A DNA stretch of 64,000 nucleotides from Rhododendron vialii (taxonomy: Eukaryota; Streptophyta; Magnoliopsida; Ericales; Ericaceae), in contig NC_080559.1 in the NCBI RefSeq assembly GCF_030253575.1, positions 30,468,501 through 30,532,500 on the forward strand, given 5' to 3'. Below are positions 23,368 through 35,517 of the stretch, piece by piece; the first letter of the stretch is position 1, and each line of letters opens with the position of its first letter. The position numbers and the translations under genes are program-made. The notes under the pieces were generated by a model. It ran no database searches, had not been told where the DNA came from, and saw only the letters and a program-made list of their open reading frames with translations.

Positions 23368-24467
23368 AATCCCAGCAAGGGAGCAAAGAACCCTAAGTTG
23401 TATGCGTCTTGGTGAAGATGAAAATTGATCCTAGTTCCATGTTTTGAAGCAGCATTTTTTGAGCTGTTCTGCTTAGTAGAATGTCTGTTCTTGGGAATTG
23501 AGACCAATAAACCTTTCCTAAAGTAAACGATGTGGCCTAGATTAACTAAGAGCATAGGGATTGCATCGGCACCTGTATATGAACCACAAAATTTATCTTC
23601 ATGTGCAGTTTTCTTGATTCTAGAAAGCAAAGATTGTTTCGTATGGCAGGGTGATCGATTAACATTAGTCTATGATTTTTGTTTGATAACATTGGGTCAG
23701 GCAATGTATGCATCTGACTAAACTAATCCACAGGATCAATCCCGCTGTCAATTAGAGGGGGGCCATAAGTGTTAATAGCACATCTGCCTTAACCACCATA
23801 TCAACTCCTTGGGATATTGGTATGCGATCACAAAGTGTCTAATAACTTCGATCTAGTAGAGAAATGAAATTAAAAATCATCTCGTGATTCCCAAGTTCAC
23901 CTGCTATACCAACAGGTCACATAACATGCTCAATATGGAAACCGCATATGAATACCTAGCCACGTTAGCACTCCCGAAATTTTTTTTGTATTTTTGGTTG
24001 TACCCACAAACATTCCCCTTGGCAGTCGTGCGCGTGTGTGTGAGCGCTCTTCTTTTTTTTTGTGGTGGAAGACTGACTCGATAAAAATTCACATAACAGT
24101 TGTGAGGTCATCCAAGTAACTAACATGATCAGATTAAGATCTCTATCATATTTGCACAGATTAAAATAATACGACAACGTCTCCAATCAAGATTTCCAAA
24201 CCATTCTTCCCTAAGGCCGTGTTTGGATTTTGGAGTAAAGAATTTGGTGAGGGAAAAGAATGCAAGCATGCTTTCAATTGTAAAGGGAAATTCCCAGCCT
24301 TTCATTTCTATCCACAGATCAGTCTACAAATTGTTACCAACACATACTCGAGAAAAAAAACAACGGGAGTTGATGACGCACCTCCAGCGTGTATCTTCTG
24401 AGCCGCTCCAGGAATTTTCCTGTGAGGGTAAATAGCAGCGATGAAAGGATCATTACTATGATTAGAT
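23281..24467. other. Intergenic between the Dof gene and the convergent Cdc14-like gene
   Basis: Begins with the Dof 3' region, including a (CT)n tract at about 23325-23366. No exon, RNA gene or terminal repeat pair recognised. The two neighbouring genes converge here, so both 3' UTRs must lie within this stretch. Confidence 0.4.
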
Positions 24468-27400
24468 TCAGTAAAGGTCAAGCGACTCGAGCACTCTGCG
24501 AGCTTGGATGTGTAGAGCCATCAGTCTCTGCTCTGGATCAAGGGTAGAGCCAAACTGACTAGCAGCCCAAATCAAAGAGGCAGACTTCTCACCCATAAGC
24601 CGCCTTATGTCTTCATGTACTGCTGCCATTGGAGATCTCTCTCTCCCATTTACATGCCCAATGAGCAGCAGCAAAAACTCTCCACATTTTAGCCTGATCA
24701 GAAAAAATAGTAGTTTTCAAGTCACTGTGTTTTCCAATAAAAGCAACATCATAAGGTAACCAGACAAAATATGAAAAGACTAGAGGAATGATATAATTTC
24801 TGATACTTCTATCCAAAACTGAGACGGGGAGAGCCTAATGCACTAATGAAATTTGTGTAATAAGAATCTGAATGAAATGAAAGAGATCCAAGTTAAACTA
24901 CGGTGAAATAGTTTTTTTTGCCATGGCCTTCCAAGATTTATCTGTGCTAACCAAGATTTATCTGTGCTTCCTAATAGTTCCGAAATCCTCAATCCCACTA
25001 GTTTTTACATTCCCAACTTTCCAAGAAGGGCAAACAGTACTGATCAAGAATGCACAGAATTGTTCCCAGAGCATCAAATTACGTTCTCGTCACTCAGGGA
25101 TCCAACAAAAGGCCCGTTCACAAATTATTAATTTAGTTCACATAAATGAGAGACCATTGAAGTATATATCTTAACTGGCCATAAAGAAGGCAGGAATCAT
25201 GTGGTATATGCAAGTTAACAGTCAATAAAACGGGGAAAAACCGAAGCCTGGGCAGAAAAATTACCTCAAATTCTCTTCTACTTGTTTGTCTTTTATGAGT
25301 ATAGCAACTTCCTCAATGCCATTGCACGCCTCAAAATCCTATATATTATTGCCAAAAAATTAAATATGCAGGAAGCAAAAAAATTTAATATGCAGGCATT
25401 GTAGATAGCAAAATAAATATGTATATTCCTTTTCACATTTCTAAATCCAAATATCTGAAGGACTACTTACATTTCAAGGGCATTTTTACAAGTTAGTTTC
25501 ATAAATAATAGCTCTACACTGAATCTTAAGACCTTATATTCTGAAAAGGAAGACCGTAGCTTAAGAACTTTATTCAGAACTAATTCTCAGAACTTGTATG
25601 ACTGCATCATTAAGTGGTAACCGAAACTTTAAACAGAGAGATGAGACAATGTCTACCATTTGGTTGGCAGATGAATCGAGCATTATTGAGATTAAAGCAT
25701 CTAGACATGCGCCTTGCTCAAGTACTCCTCGAGTGGATAAGATATTCATCAATACCTGCAACATATGAAACCATGTCAAATCTGACATTCCTAACATGAC
25801 ATGAGAAGAAAATTTTAACAGCAAAGCATTGAAACTAAGGGAAAGAACCTAAAGTTTAAAGATTAATTTCCAAATTAGTAGTAGATGTCTACATAAAGTA
25901 GCCATCCGAAAAGTAAGAAATGGCTAGAAGCAGGCGGCAAGCAAAAGCTGCATGACACAATCAGTTGAATGGAGAAACTCACACCAAAGCAGATTATTTC
26001 CCATGTTTACATGATTCACAATGATGACCTACACAGAACACCTTTGCATGGTGGCTACCAGATGCATCCCTGAAATCTTACTCATGTCCAACAACTATCC
26101 AGTGCAAGGGGGCTCAACATTCAACAGGCTTTGATAACTATGTCACAGCTCATACTAAATGTGATTTCTGGAGAAGAACCAAAACATATTCACATAGCCA
26201 ACTGGGGCCAAAAATGTTGGGCTTATACATTGAATATTGAATTGATGGCTTCTGGTTTCTTGTTTGCACCATCTGACAGGATTAAACACATTGCCAACCA
26301 TTACAGAATTAGAAGCCTTCCTTTCCATCAAGTCCTTGAGCAATCTATCTTCAACAGTATTAGGATAGTTCTACTTCTCTCACATTTGATAAACAGTATG
26401 TTCTAAACATTTTCTTTTTGACGGGGAGGGAAGAGGGAAGGAGAAAGAAAGATAAGGGAATCCGACCCAGATGTAAACAAGAGACGTGCCTAGTACGACA
26501 TTTTTCTTACAATCTCCAAATTGATAAATGATTGTAAAACAATTGAGACAGCAAAGAAGTTAGCCAAAGAATCTGCAAACATATACGTATATATATGTAC
26601 GCATGGTTTTTGTGATGGGGTAAACAAGAGGTTAACCTATGTATATGTATACCTGGATTGCCTTGTGTTGATGAGCCAGTAGTGCGCTTCCTCTGTGCAG
26701 CAAACAACATCCTTCCAAAACTCGAAGTGCAAGTGCAACTTCAGAATCAGTTGAAGGTGTAACTATCCTAATGGGTTCAGTGCCAAATATATGATCCAAA
26801 TTTGCTACCCTCTGCTCCTCTAGCTCTTTTAATGAATGTTGAAACAGAACCGGCACAACTGGTAGATACCAAAACACCATGACGTCAGCCACGTCTCAAC
26901 GTCAAATCATACAGATTTTTCCAAAAGGAAAACCAAATTGACAGTCTTTGCGCTTCAACAACAGAAATCGTTAAATTACCAATTCTCAACCTTTGACATC
27001 TGACATATAAGCATAGCAGCTATCTTTCAAAACCTCTATATGTCATCAATCCGAAAACAGCACTCAATTTGGTTGCAGAGAAAACATAGGAAAGCACAAA
27101 AACTTATACCCAGTATTTCCGAATTTGATTTTCTTCGAGGAGGAAAATGAACAATGATAATCTAATCCAATCATTTTTTACTTTTTTTTCCCCCCTCGGA
27201 GAAAGTCAGTATGATTGGATCATCTAATCCAATCATCTTGGCTTGGCAACATCGCAAAATGTCACTTTTTTCAAATATTGAACCAAATCAACCATAATAT
27301 TTAGATAGTTTCTCTTTTGTGGTATTATAAGTTTCCTCCTGTAGCCTGTAACAAATCCTAAACACATAGAGAACTAAATAGATTGTATTTACATCTATCC

Positions 27401-28552
27401 AAATCAAGTAGATGCAAACATCAGGAAAGAATGATAAAAAAAACATCAGGATCTAGGAGATGAACACCAACAAGTAAGACAAATTTGCCATCCTGGCTTA
27501 GCAACAGAGCAAAACGTTACCTTTTTCAAGAAATAAAACAACTTTTACCAGAAGATTGGATAGTTTCTCTTTTCCAGTCATACAAGTTCTCCTTTTTTCC
27601 CCCGCAATCAAACAAGAGATGATGGCAATCAAGCTGAAACAAAACAGTAACAAATACAGAACTAAACATATCGTACGTCCATTCAATTCGAATCACCACA
27701 AATTCGCTTAGATGTAAACACCGGGCTCTAGTACGCACACACAAACAAATAGAAAACGTTTCACCACCTTGGCTTGGCAACAGGGCAAAATGTCATCTTC
27801 TCCACAAATTAAACCTAGAATGGATAGTTTATCTATTCCGGTGTTTAAAGCTTCTCCCTTTTTTTTCTCAATAAACAAATAAGAAACAGCGGCAATCAAG
27901 CCACAACAAATAATTACCACACACAAAACAGATCGTATATCCATTCAATCAGAATCACTACAAACTTGTATAGACGTAAACATCGGGCGCTAGTATATAA
28001 ACACAAACAAATAGAATAAATTCACCGCCTTGGCTTAGCAACAGAGCAAAATGTCGCCTTTTTCACAAATAAAACCATTTAAGCCAGAATAACGGATAAT
28101 TTATCTTTCCTAATTCCTAGTGTTTTCTCCTTTTGTTCTCGGCAAAAATGTAACGCGCCAATCAAGCCGCAAAAAACAGTTAACACTTAAACACATACAA
28201 AACTGAACAGATCGTATATACAGTCAATTCGAATAGCTACAAACTCGTATAGACGTAAACATCATATTACTTGACCTTGGAGATCGGGGATGGATTGGCT
28301 GTGGCAGAAGAGGTTGATTGTGGAGTCGGACTCGGCGACGGATCGGAGGAACTTGAGGATGCTGCGGAGGCCGCGGACGCGAAGGAACGAGAACTCGGCT
28401 CGCGCGTCCTTGAGTCCGGTCCGGAGCGCGAGCGTGATTTCCCTGTAGAGTCTCTGCTTGTCGAGCGAGTTCACCACGTCTCCGACGGGCGACGGCGACT
28501 GGGTCTGGGGGTCCGAGTTCAGGCTGTCGCTCCAGAAGGCCTTCTTCAGATA

Positions 28553-28555
<3 letters not shown>
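24468..28555 (-). CDS. Conserved plant protein resembling Cdc14 SIN component (ARM-like helices)
   Basis: Five exons on the minus strand: 28555-28276, 26858-26653, 25755-25657, 25338-25265, 24693-24468; GT-AG and phase-consistent, 294 aa. Helical, leucine-rich and free of signal peptide or membrane segments. Conserved-looking blocks: LYREITLALRTGLKDARAEF, LRSILKFLRSVAESD, ALALRVLEGCCLLHR, VLMNILSTRGVLEQGACLDA, IMLDSSANQMDFEACNGIEE, LKCGEFLLLLIGHVNGRERS and the tail ARRVLESLDLY. From memory this matches a single-copy plant family with the 'Cell division control protein 14, SIN component' domain (not the Cdc14 phosphatase). In fission yeast that protein binds the Sid1 kinase in the septation network. 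The plant function is unknown. The gene model is strong; the family name is moderate. Confidence 0.8.
27230..28265. repeat. Tandem array of about four 255-276-bp units in intron 1
   Basis: Diverged copies start near 27246, 27501, 27777 and 28038 (anchor gcaaca followed by gcaaaa-g), giving periods of 255, 276 and 261 bp. Each unit runs: cttggctt-gcaaca, then ggatagttt-tct, then caatcaagc-ca-aa, then cagatcgta-at, then attc-aat-c-aatc, then gta-a-gtaaacatc. The last copy stops about 10 bp short of the exon 1 donor site. Confidence 0.8.
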
Positions 28556-28597
<42 letters not shown>

Positions 28598-31037
28598 TCT
28601 TGCCCCCAGTATCATTTGGACGCTCAGTAGCCCAAAGCCATGTGCAAAAAAAGAGAATTTGCAGCTCACTTTGCTTAATGATGTCCGTACAAATCTGTTT
28701 TGTTTATATATGTAATTATTGATGTTTGATCAAAACTAATTTTTTTGCTTAGAAACATACTGGAGAGAAGCTTTACAAAATAAACGATTCCATTTCGGGC
28801 TTCCAACGAGACCGAACTGGACCTTGACCCCAAAATGGAGCAGCTCGGAGAGATCTTTATTCCCTTTCTTTTTTTTCAACAACTTAGATCATTTCAGATA
28901 TTATATATAAGAAAAATACAGTATAATGAAAACGGACATTATTGGTCCGAAAATACAGAAAACGACAAACAAAAACAAAAACAAAATACACCAAACGAAA
29001 CAAAAAAGAAAAGCCAACTAGAGCCAAGACGCCAGAGCACTATAAAGGGGGAGTTTGAGTGACCAAGTATGGACACAAAGCAAACTCTTCTGGATGAACC
29101 CGCTGCACCAACATTCCCTTTCTTTTAGATCTAAGCTAATGTAGGTTCTTTTTAAAAAAAAAAAAAATCAAAGTGAGCTATTTTTTTTATTTATCTTGTA
29201 TTTATATTCATGAAAGAAACATTCTCTGAAAGTATCCTACGTTTTTTACAGTAATCATGATTAGTATTACAAATCACATACTTGAACCTGATTCAATGGT
29301 CCCAGATCAGTCAGGACACAAAATAACTCTGGAAGTTCTGCTTTGGCCCCAAGTCAAGTAGGCTAGCCGAACTGCCGTAACCATCACCGCTGCTGCTTTT
29401 CTATCAGAGTTTCGTAAACTTATTCAAGACATGATAAACCAGTTTTTTTTTTTTTCCCTTTTAACAGTACTGCAATCTATCTTTTCTTGATTATTCCATT
29501 ATTCCAAATCCAAATCTTTCGCAAGGCCTTAGTTTAGTCACTGTGGTTATCATCTGAAGTTCTGAACAATAAAAGTTTGCACAATGAAATCCGACATGTC
29601 TTTATTCTCAGTACAATTTTGCAGACATTAGGAAAACGCCCCCAATGTCTTGTTCCACAACCCACGCATTCTTCTGCTAACCGCGTGTGGAGTCGCAAAC
29701 CTTCCTAATTGGAACATATTCTCCGGTCAGTAGATGTTAAATCACCGCCTCCATTTTGCTGACGTTGTGAAGTCTCTCGCCCGGATGGGACCTTGCGTTA
29801 TGCACCGTCGTTCAATGGTGAGGAATCTCGCCTTGCCCTTTTAGTGTCAATAGACACAATAGTAGCAGTTTCAACAGGTTATTCGCCCCAGGATCAAACA
29901 TTCAATGCCTATCCAATGCTAGTATCGAACATTCAACGAAAAGATCATGGTCATATATGGACATTCCATCTAGCTTGCAGTTAGTTTGCTCCTGCAACTT
30001 CAGTTCATATTTACAGTCCAGCAACCAACGCAACCCCACCTTTTCTTTTGAAACCTGGAGAGTCTAAAGAAATTTCAGTGCTGTGTATTCCACTTGAGAA
30101 GATCAAATAAAATCATCTTAGATCACGTTTATACTAGTGCCATGAGCTAGCAAACGAAGACCAGAAACGCAAAAGCAAACCGGAACAAGAAAACGGCCAG
30201 AGTCCCCAATTTGTCAGTTGAGAACACAATTAATGCACTAGTTACTTTAACCATTTTCGCCTTTTAGGTAAAGGGCCAGCATTGCCTCTCTCGTTTACAC
30301 ATAAGGGTAGTCCCAAGTCTGTCCGTTGGTGTGAGATAGCAGACTGCAAATCTTGCCATACAGACTAAGATAACCGAACCTCCCGACATCTCCCAAATTT
30401 GTTTTCAAAATATAAAAATAGGCAGATTCTAGCATGTTGGTTTCCACCGGGCATGTTTCTTCTTTTTTTCCACAAGAGAACCCTAACTTTCAAGTTCTTC
30501 CCTCCTCCCAACGACAACCTTTAAATCTCCACCATTTCTCTGAAACCTAGTTCCATTCTATGAGGAACAGACAGATTACTGGACTCAGAGAGTTGCCTAT
30601 GGCTGCAAGAGGAGTTGGAGAAAATGAGAGTTTGGAAGTTTAAACAACCACAAAACCCTAAAAACTCTAAGACTACTCTTTTTACCAGCACCTACTACGT
30701 AAAGGTCATGCTTGTTAATTTCACATTCTCCTTCAGATCCATAGAAACCTGTAATTGTACCAAGCACCACAACACACCATTTAGACAAAGCAAAGGCTTT
30801 ACTATGAGCACAATCCTCGTAAATAAGGGATCAGAGAACACAATCGATGACACAGTTGTATTAATAACAAAACAATTAGTTCAACAAAACTTCCGTACAA
30901 ATCACATTGAGATAGTAAATAAAGGGGACAATGACAAATTTCCATTTGAGTGACTATTCCTGGAGAAAATTAACATTAGGAAACATGGCACACTTGCATC
31001 AACAATGGGATGAATGGTATACGGTTTTTCTAGAAGG
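28556..31037. other. Promoter of the Cdc14-like gene and intergenic DNA
   Basis: Immediately upstream of the start (28556-28592) is a (CT)n leader repeat. Beyond about 28700 no gene was recognised; the 63-residue frame at 29793-29984 has no motif or splice context. The stretch from about 30600 to 31037 is downstream of the Yippee-like stop and may include its 3' UTR. Confidence 0.4.
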
Positions 31038-32260
31038 CTACCAATTATCCTTCACAATTTTTGACTTTTCAAGTATGAATTTCCCTTCCTTGTACTTCTG
31101 TGATGCCTCGTAAGCTCTTTCATACTTCCACCCCAAGACCTCACGGCAGTCACCACAATAGACATCGGCAACTGTGTGAAGACCAGTCAAGAGGTGCCTA
31201 TCTTCTTTTGGCCCCATGACAATGTTCATTGTGTGAGAGAAAAGAAAGGCTCTACCATTTCTTCCCTGGAAACAAGAGATTGGAAATTTGAAATTAACAA
31301 ACCTACTTAAAACTTTTGCTTGCGCCAAAACTGAAAGGAAACGTTCTGGCATCTCAAAACATTCAGGAAGCGCAAAATAGAAAAAATCTAGGGCCACGTT
31401 GAATTTGATTGTCAGCGAGGGGTCCTATAATCCCATCGCATGAGTATCACACCGGATTAATAACGAGAGCATATCTCATGTCATTGTTGGATGGGTTGTC
31501 CCCCAAATTGGCTTTTGTTTTGGATAAGCAATAATGCTATTGAAAAGGCATGAAGGGGATGCCACCCATGTACAAAAGAAAGCAAAGAACAAAAGGCCAA
31601 AACACCGACAATCCCAGAAATTCTACTCAATCAACAGTAAATGCCAAAAATATCTAGCATGGCAAGAAATTGATCAATGGAAGGATAGCTCACTTTCGAC
31701 TCCCAACTAAACGAACTGGAAGAGTATGCACTCCCTCCGCAAATTGGTGCATTCAAATGCTACGAAGGAATGGCAAGGGATATATAATCCAATTTCACAT
31801 ATAATCCCGGGCAATCTAATGGGCCTAACAAGGGAAACAACCCTATAATGTAAGTTAAATTGAACCCGAATCCACTCTTCGCAAATTGACTAACAACAAT
31901 ATGCTCTTTCCATGAAATTCGGAAGATATGGTGGTTCAAAAGTTGGAAACATAACCAATATCTCTTCAAGAAGAATCATTCACGTCAATAACTTGTATCT
32001 CCAGTTAGTTGCCCTCGGTCAACGCTTTAATATAAAAACGAACCCGTGAACAAAGAACACACATCAAATTAGAGGTAAAAATGATAGACAGGGCAAGGTC
32101 AATTCTATACAAAAGAACTATAGTTCAACAACGGTTCTTACTACATGGATCAGAGGTATTCATTCACCTGAAAAGCCTTGGAAACTATATCGTCGTGAAG
32201 CGAAACATGATTTCGACAATTGCAGCAGCTGTACAGGCGAGGCCCGAAAAATTCAGCCAT
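31038..32260 (-). CDS. Yippee-like zinc-binding protein
   Basis: Two coding exons on the minus strand: 32260-32168 (31 codons, [20 protein letters not shown]) and 31265-31038, joined by a GT-AG intron of about 0.9 kb; 106 aa, the usual Yippee length. The Yippee fold needs two CX2C pairs about 52 residues apart: here C12-C15 (CCNC) and the VYCGDC pair, with the intervening [14 protein letters not shown] and [17 protein letters not shown] blocks. The tail [18 protein letters not shown] closely resembles plant Yippee-like proteins. Structurally the domain resembles cereblon and MIS18; the molecular role in plants is unclear. High confidence in the model. Confidence 0.93.
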
Positions 32261-32292
32261 TAGACACACAATTCAGCTCCAAACACCTTATT

Positions 32293-33040
32293 GCTGCATC
32301 CAAAACATAGTTATGAGATCATAATAACACAGAAAGAACCAAGTAAATCAACTTGATTGATATCAACAGAAAACAAAAGGCCTGCGAAGTCGAAAACCCG
32401 AGCCGATAAGGGGGAAAGGGGCAGCAAGTGCTTTACCCACAACGAAGCTGGTAAAGACCCAAAATTCACAACAGAAGATAAACTACATAGAGTGTTAGCG
32501 TGCAAGTTTAGAACTCATTGAATATATGATTGAGTGAAAGATTCAAATAAAGTCATGGGTTTCGCAAGGGAAATAAAGAAGTGGGTGTGATAGAGACAGG
32601 ATTGGTATGAGGTGCAAACTACAAGAATATACGAAAATAAAAACAAATTCTGAACCAATTAGAAAAGGGGAATCTTTGAAAACAAAATCTGCACAGTCAG
32701 ATGGACTGGAGAAGACGACCCATTCTGAACTGAATTAAAGAAGTGGAATTGGATGAGGATCAAATTGGAGTCAAACTCAAAAAAAAAAAAAAATTGTAGA
32801 TTGAAAACAGAATTAACCCCTTACAAATATTTTGAAAATTCTAACCTGCCCAGTGTGCCCTAGAGCTTACGGTAGCCATTCTTGAGAACCAAAGAGGAGT
32901 TTCTGGGCCTATTTCGGTTGGTGGGTGGTGACCGTATGTGGACGTAGCAATAACATCCCAACGCGCGCCCACAGCACGTTGCAACCACGCGTCCCGTTAA
33001 ACTAAGATTTATTTTTTGTTTTTTCTTTATAAGACAGATC
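32293..33040 (-). promoter_or_regulatory. Probable 5' leader with an intron, and promoter, of the Yippee-like gene
   Basis: On the minus strand a donor-like ACC|GTAAGC near 32868 and an acceptor ending at 32294 (GATGCAG) could remove a 5' UTR intron. A TATAAAG-like box lies at about 33027-33033. This arrangement is inferred from signals only and needs transcript evidence. Confidence 0.35.
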
Positions 33041-33389
33041 ATTTTCTCATAATACATCATATTTAATTTAAAAATAAATACTTATTTAGTAGAATACACC
33101 CTAATAATTTTGAATGATTATGATGCCAGCAAAAACAATTTTGCCATTATAATTTTTCCATATTTATCTAAAGGGACAAACTGTAAGAGAATTCCAACCC
33201 ATATAGTACTATTTTTGATAAAGCAATGTTGAAAAAAATAATCCGACCCTCCCATCAAAATTGACAACTCTTTCTCACACTTCAAATATGATAACTGAAC
33301 ATAAGCCCGATAAGAAAAAAAGAACATCACTCATTACCCCCCACCAATTATAATTAACATCTAATTATTTTATCAACGGAAAGTCTATG

Positions 33390-33653
33390 GACACAGCAAA
33401 AGTGGGCACAGATTGTGCACAGAATGCGTAGTGGGGTCTATAACGGGTCCCACAAAAATGATTCGAACCGTTCATTATGTTTAAAATATTTTTTCAAGGA
33501 TCCTCTCAAAAAATTAGCTCAATCCGATACCTATAAGAACTTGATCTGGAAAAATGTTTTAAATATAATTAACGATTCGAATCATTTGTGTGAGACCCAT
33601 AATGAGTCCCAGAATGTAATCTGTGCACGATTTGTGCACAATTTTGCTGTGTC
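33390..33653. mobile_element. Long-arm foldback MITE, copy 1
   Basis: About 264 bp, almost entirely palindromic. Left arm begins gacacagcaaaa and includes gattgtgcacag, the right arm ends ctgtgcacgatttgtgcac then ttttgctgtgtc. Internal blocks such as gttcatta-gt-taaa and tagctcaatcc-ata are shared with a second copy at 41217-41593. Non-coding. Confidence 0.8.
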
Positions 33654-33892
33654 AGAAGGAAGGTTCATAATTACACCATATTTCCGTAGGTTTTTTAGCC
33701 TTTAAAAGTTAATCCTATTGATTTTTTTCATTGTTCGAATATTTTTTGGCATCTATTAATTTGCATTATTGGTTTTTGAATGATTTTCTTTCCAAAAAAA
33801 ATTCAATTAAATAATCCAAAATGAAAATTTATGCAAAAATAACAATGCAAAAAAAAAAGAATAAAAACAAAAAAAAAAAGGGAAATGATAAT

Positions 33893-34962
33893 GCCAAACC
33901 CACTTTTATTCCTAACAAAGCCCTTTTTGTTCTTACCAAAACTCATTCATTGCATAACTCTTTTTGTTCTTACCAAAACTCATTCATTGCATAACTTAAT
34001 TGTCCTCCACTACATTACTTACTTTATGAAATTACCCCTAAAAATCCCATAAGTGATGTTTTCCAGTTCCACATTTTCAAGCAAAAATGCAATTCACAAG
34101 CAAAACTAGAATTAATTTTAGAACAGAAGCAAACAAAAATTAAACTTCAATATTTTCCAGTGGAGTACATGTTTTATCAATTCATGAGCAACTCATCTAA
34201 CAAACACGAGCTAATTTTTGAAGAGCCATGTTCACATCATCATCAAGAATCAAACATCAATTCCAAAAAGTTCTAAAGTTGCGATTAACAAATGATAATA
34301 CTCTAGTCTTCGCACAAAAACTCCATTATGCATACTCTAGTATTCACTCAGCAAATCTACATTATGAAAGTTAAAGAAAAAAAGACTTTACATTTATTTG
34401 AACCTGTAAAGTTGCAATAGACAATAGAAGAGCAATAAAATTAATTCTTCTAGAAATTGAGTCGTCCTTACAGAAATAACAGAGAACGTGGCACTAACTA
34501 ATGATGTTATCGATGGAGAGTTGAAAAATACATAGTTGTTGTTGTATAAATTACCGCTTTGTGACAACAAAAAAACCCAAAGCAAATCACTACCACGACT
34601 CTTCATCACATTGATGTTTGAATGGTGGGCGTTGACGAGAATGGAATATAAAACTTGGATTTACCCAATAGACAGGTGATTGTGGATGTTCAAACCTTAA
34701 AAGTCCAAACCCTAAGGTTGCAATAAACAGTAGAATACTAATAAACTTGGAGGAACTTAAATAAAGAACTATTGTGTATAAAATAGCTTTGCGTATAGTT
34801 TTAATGGGTGCAAAAAAATATTTTTGAAGGATAAATAATTCTCTGGATTTGAAGGGTTATTTTTGTAAAGTAAGTGATGTAATGGAGGACAATTAAGCTA
34901 TGCAATGAATGAATTTGGGCATGAATAAAAAGCGTTTTGGCAGGAACAAAAATGGCTTTCGC
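33893..34962. mobile_element. Non-autonomous TIR element (Mutator-like), about 1.07 kb
   Basis: Long inverted ends of about 120 bp: left includes cattcattgcataac, taattgtcctccactaca and ttacttacttta; right carries the inverse (agtaagtgatgtaatgg, aggacaattaagct, atgcaatgaatgaat). A 37-bp block is tandemly duplicated in the left arm (about 33925-33998). The flanks atgataat and atgattta may be a decayed target duplication. No transposase frame was seen. Confidence 0.65.
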
Positions 34963-34997
34963 ATGATTTAACTCCCAAAAAAGACAACCATTGCTTA

Positions 34998-35302
34998 GAG
35001 CATCTCCAGCCTTGACCCATTTTAAAACTCAAATTTAAAAATGGGGCAAAAATCTCAAAAATCTCTCTTCAATATTTGACCCAAACCCTTTTCCATTTTT
35101 GGTTTTACCCTTTTTTTTTGCCCAAATCTGAGACAACTTTTGCCTTGACCCATTTTTCCAACGGCTAGTTGGAGAGGGAGAGAAAGAGGGAGATGTGTAA
35201 AATTTGGGTTTGATGGTTAGAAATGTGTTTACCCAAAATGGATTTTTATCCAAAATTTGACTCAAATTTGAGGAAAAATATGGGTGAAGGTTGGAGATGC
35301 TC
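34998..35302. mobile_element. PIF/Harbinger-like MITE
   Basis: About 305 bp with inverted ends gagcatctccagcctt / aaggttggagatgctc and TTA on both sides (34995-34997, 35303-35305), the three-base target typical of PIF/Harbinger MITEs. Non-coding. Confidence 0.8.
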
Positions 35303-35306
35303 TTAG

Positions 35307-35472
35307 TGCAGTTGGTCAGTCATTGTCTCCCATTTGTGGAAGGTCTTGGGTTCGAGCCCCACAGAGGGCAGGTCCTTTTGAGGACCAGGGTTATAGATAG
35401 CTCCCGCTGATGTATATCGCCGTGAAAAAATAAAAATAAAATAAAATAAATAAAATAAAATAAAATAAAATT
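35307..35472 (+). mobile_element. tRNA-derived SINE just upstream of FLU
   Basis: A-box-like ttggtcagtcattg (about 35311), B-box ggttcgagccc (about 35350), then a body ending in an (aaaat)n tail through 35472. Its tail ends about 45 bp before the FLU start codon, so it lies in the FLU 5' leader or core promoter. Confidence 0.7.
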
Positions 35473-35517
35473 TCTTGAACATTACCAAGAAGAGGCCCAA
35501 CCGAAGAGCCATCAGCC

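Noticed and set aside
27230-28265. CRISPR-like array
   Set aside because: Units are about 260 bp, diverged and lack the short identical repeat and unique spacer pattern; the window is eukaryotic.
28262-28669. Upstream Met at 28669 as start of the Cdc14-like protein
   Set aside because: The extension consists mostly of a GA-repeat-coded Arg-Glu run; the conserved protein begins MYLKK at 28555.
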